Source of the DNA: Mya arenaria
Taxonomy: Eukaryota > Mollusca > Bivalvia > Myida > Myidae
Direction: 5' to 3'
Assembly (NCBI RefSeq): GCF_026914265.1
Contig: NC_069126.1
Location: forward strand, 34,074,225-34,138,224
DNA: 64,000 nt
A program made the position numbers and the translations under genes. Positions 61,440 through 64,000 of this stretch are shown here, piece after piece. Each line of letters begins with the position of its first letter. The stretch's first letter is position 1. The notes under the pieces were generated by a model. The model saw only the letters and a program-made list of their open reading frames with translations, was not told the origin of the DNA and did not search any database.

Positions 61440-62770
61440 AGACAAAAAATGATGCATAGCATCAAGTCGGCGAAATAAAATCTGAAGAAAAACGTGCATG
61501 TAGATAACCAAAAACAGTTTATTATTCCAATGATTACATGTTGGGTATACAAATGTCCGAAGGTCATTATGGTTGATAATATTGTTACAATAGTTTAAGC
61601 CCGGAATTATAGATATTCAGGTTTTCCCAAGCTAAACCTCCGGTACAAACATAATTATACCAAAAATATACACACGTTTCTTCGGAAACAATAGAGTCAA
61701 TGGTCTGATACATGAATTTCAATACCATGAAATTCACCTTTTATTTGTACCGGGATGATATGTGAATTCCGTGCTTTATATATTGTATTTGTTTTTGTGA
61801 ACACATTTTACTCTTATGATCAAATAGAACGGGGATCAAAAATAGTACACATTAAACGGGAATTATCTGGAATTTATTCTTTCAAATGACATTTTCAAAA
61901 CAAACGATTAAGCTCAATGTTAATTTGTTCTGCTCTCTAAGGGAGATTACTGCATATGAGTTTTAGAAACATAAAGGATATTGTAGTGGTACCGTTTAAC
62001 CTTCATCTAATTGGGGTAAATTGGTATTTAAAAAAAATGATAATCAGAGCTATTTTAATTTAAGGTTTCATTATCAATTAGGGTGTATTTTTATAAGGCA
62101 CATTGAACTTCACATTTTATCGTGCAACGTGGAAAATATCGAAAGCATTGTTCTGCAATTTATGAAGTTATCCCTTACTAGTTGGGGCAATATCTTGAGA
62201 AATATCAAATATAGTCGGCGCCCTTCTGTGCGCGACGAGTGAAGGCGCTACCGCCTACAGCGGAACGTAACACATGAACTTATTGAAGATTTCAATTTAA
62301 TACTTTTAAGCGTATCCTATTAATATCATTGGTAGCTTTATCAGTCAGAGATGGTAAGAAAAGCAATCCGGTTGTTCAAAACCCTTGTTTGATTACTAAC
62401 GCTTACGCTGACGTGTTCCTCAACTTCCATACCATAAACGAACTACCTTTCGGCAATTGCAATGAACGAAACATCTTCGGATATATTCAGATCATCAGTG
62501 ATCGCAAAACAATATACATAAAAATCAAAAAATGTTTATCATATTATTGTTTGTATTGTGTCAGCAGGCCCCGAAAAACTTCAATCAACATTTTAGAAAG
62601 TGTTAATTAATGATATGTTAAATGTATTGTTGTTAAAAGTGTTTCAATTTTACGTTTAAAAGTGATTATAAGTGGTGGATCATTTCCCGCGTCATTGTGA
62701 CGTAATTTGATTCTGTTTCCGGTTATAGTTGGGTCTTTCTATTTACAAATTGGGTTTGAAAAAAATACTG
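61440..62770. other. No gene recognised
   Basis: Short open frames (62021-62242, 62329-62610) without recognisable domains. Confidence 0.4.
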
Positions 62771-62779
62771 TAAGGGTTT

Positions 62780-63500
62780 TTAAATGAAATGGGCCTTTGG
62801 CCATTTACAAAACAATCATTTTATGGCAAAGACAAACACATATGTACATATATTCATATCTGTTAAATGTATTTAATACTAAATTATGATAATGATATTG
62901 TACATTTCGACAATTACATGTATGAAGTATATATTATGTGCTAATATGCTTAGTAAATTAGTCTATTTGTACTGTATATAAAACATCAATGATAACACAG
63001 TTTCTATATAAACCAAATATATTGACTGTACAGATGAGTATTTCTAAGAAACAGCTAAAGTTTTTAATTTATATTCTCTAAGTTTCATAGCATGGTACAC
63101 AAATTTCGCATTGTTGTTAACAGTGTTCTTATTTTTACGACACATAAGGTACTTAGATTTTGCCAGTGTCGGCCAGGTTGATTTGATACAATATTTCTAA
63201 ACAATGGGCAGAGAGTCTGAATTTTGACAATTATTTTCTGTATTTATCACTCTTAACGAAATTAAGATAATCTTCAAACATAAAATCCGTTTTAACATAC
63301 AATAATAATGCATTTTTGTTTGATTTGATAAAGCCTCATGCCATGTCCGAACATACCGATCTCTTATTCTTGAGTTAATATATGAAGATAGTAAGCAGTA
63401 TTTGCAGGATTGAAAACATTAACAATATTACCAAGACCTAGACAATATATTTTTTATATATTTAACTAATGAGGCATGCCATACAATATTATGACGTTGG
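62780..63500 (-). mobile_element. Non-LTR (LINE) retrotransposon C-terminal remnant
   Basis: On the minus strand the frame DFMFEDYLNFVKSDKYRK, a stop, then LSKFRLSAHCLEI matches the conserved end of LINE reverse transcriptases (K-F-R-L-S-A-H), at about 63160-63280. Downstream on that strand the 3' region ends with AATGGCCAAAGGCCCATTTC near 62790. Several stops; dead copy. Confidence 0.65.
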
Positions 63501-64000
63501 TTATGTATACCGATGTATTCACATTGAGTTATAAACATTTTAGTATCTAAAATACTTTGAATTACTATCAACTTCAGAAACTGTAAGTGACAAGTCTGAC
63601 AGTGAAATTATGAGTTTTGATAATGTTTTTTTTTGTATACGTATGTTATTCTTTTCTTAAATACTTCTATATGGCTTTAATATTAAATGGCGAGGGAGAT
63701 CCGGAATGCACAAACACTATCTGAAAGTAACAGTTGGAGCATAAAAGGCAGACCTTACCCACATAGAAGGCCTGTGAAGGATAGTATATAAGTAATACAT
63801 CTATATAGAAATCATGCTAGTTGTTATAATATTTGTGTTTGTACGGCAGTATCGTTAGTCATTTCAAAAACAAAACGAAAACATTTTTGATGAGACACAT
63901 TTTTTTATATTTAATATGAAGACTATGTTGTTCGAATGTTTGCGTGTGTGCGTGTCGTTGCATATTTCTAGCCATGTCGCTGTGCCATGAAACTGGGTTT
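63501..64000. other. No gene recognised at the right edge
   Basis: AT-rich; no exon or repeat array seen. Confidence 0.4.

Noticed and set aside
61161..61511. Repetitive proteins on both strands
   Set aside because: Artefact of the 36-bp tandem repeat.

Overview
The window looks like nuclear DNA of an invertebrate animal. It is AT-rich, has many short exons with GT-AG introns, tRNA-derived SINEs, MITEs, minisatellites and non-LTR and LTR retroelement remnants. The gene content (NB-ARC/TPR protein, Ig-type receptor tyrosine phosphatase, divergent SET protein) and the repeat styles suggest a bivalve mollusc. That taxon is inference; no marker gene proves it. Positions of exons, splice sites and frames were read by hand. 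Layout: (1) 1-3820, minus strand: eight exons of an NB-ARC ATPase followed by tetratricopeptide-like exons, cut off by the left edge. (2) 3821-17100: transposon-rich DNA without a convincing host gene. It holds a SINE, a dead Ty3/gypsy element whose integrase part grew into a 15-copy minisatellite, a LINE 3' end, a MITE with a 7-bp target duplication and a deleted mariner-type element. (3) 17100-33500, plus strand: a CpG-rich promoter-like block with a tiny first coding exon, a 30-bp-arm palindrome, a tandem duplication and a MITE, then a SET-domain gene. Its methyltransferase exons are followed by three tandem copies of a two-exon cassette (all in phase 1) and a terminal exon. The SET domain has a frameshift, and copies decay from left to right. 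(4) 38568-55342, minus strand: a receptor-type protein tyrosine phosphatase. Twenty-five exons join in phase from six Ig-like domains through a membrane segment to two phosphatase domains and a stop codon; only the signal-peptide end is missing. (5) 55343-64000: no recognised host gene; 46-bp, 126-bp and 36-bp tandem arrays, a tandem-core element inserted in another array, and a LINE remnant. The SET gene and the phosphatase gene are tail to tail. The NB-ARC/TPR protein and the Ig-phosphatase are both families often expanded in bivalves and could act in innate sensing and signalling, but nothing in the sequence links them to one system.
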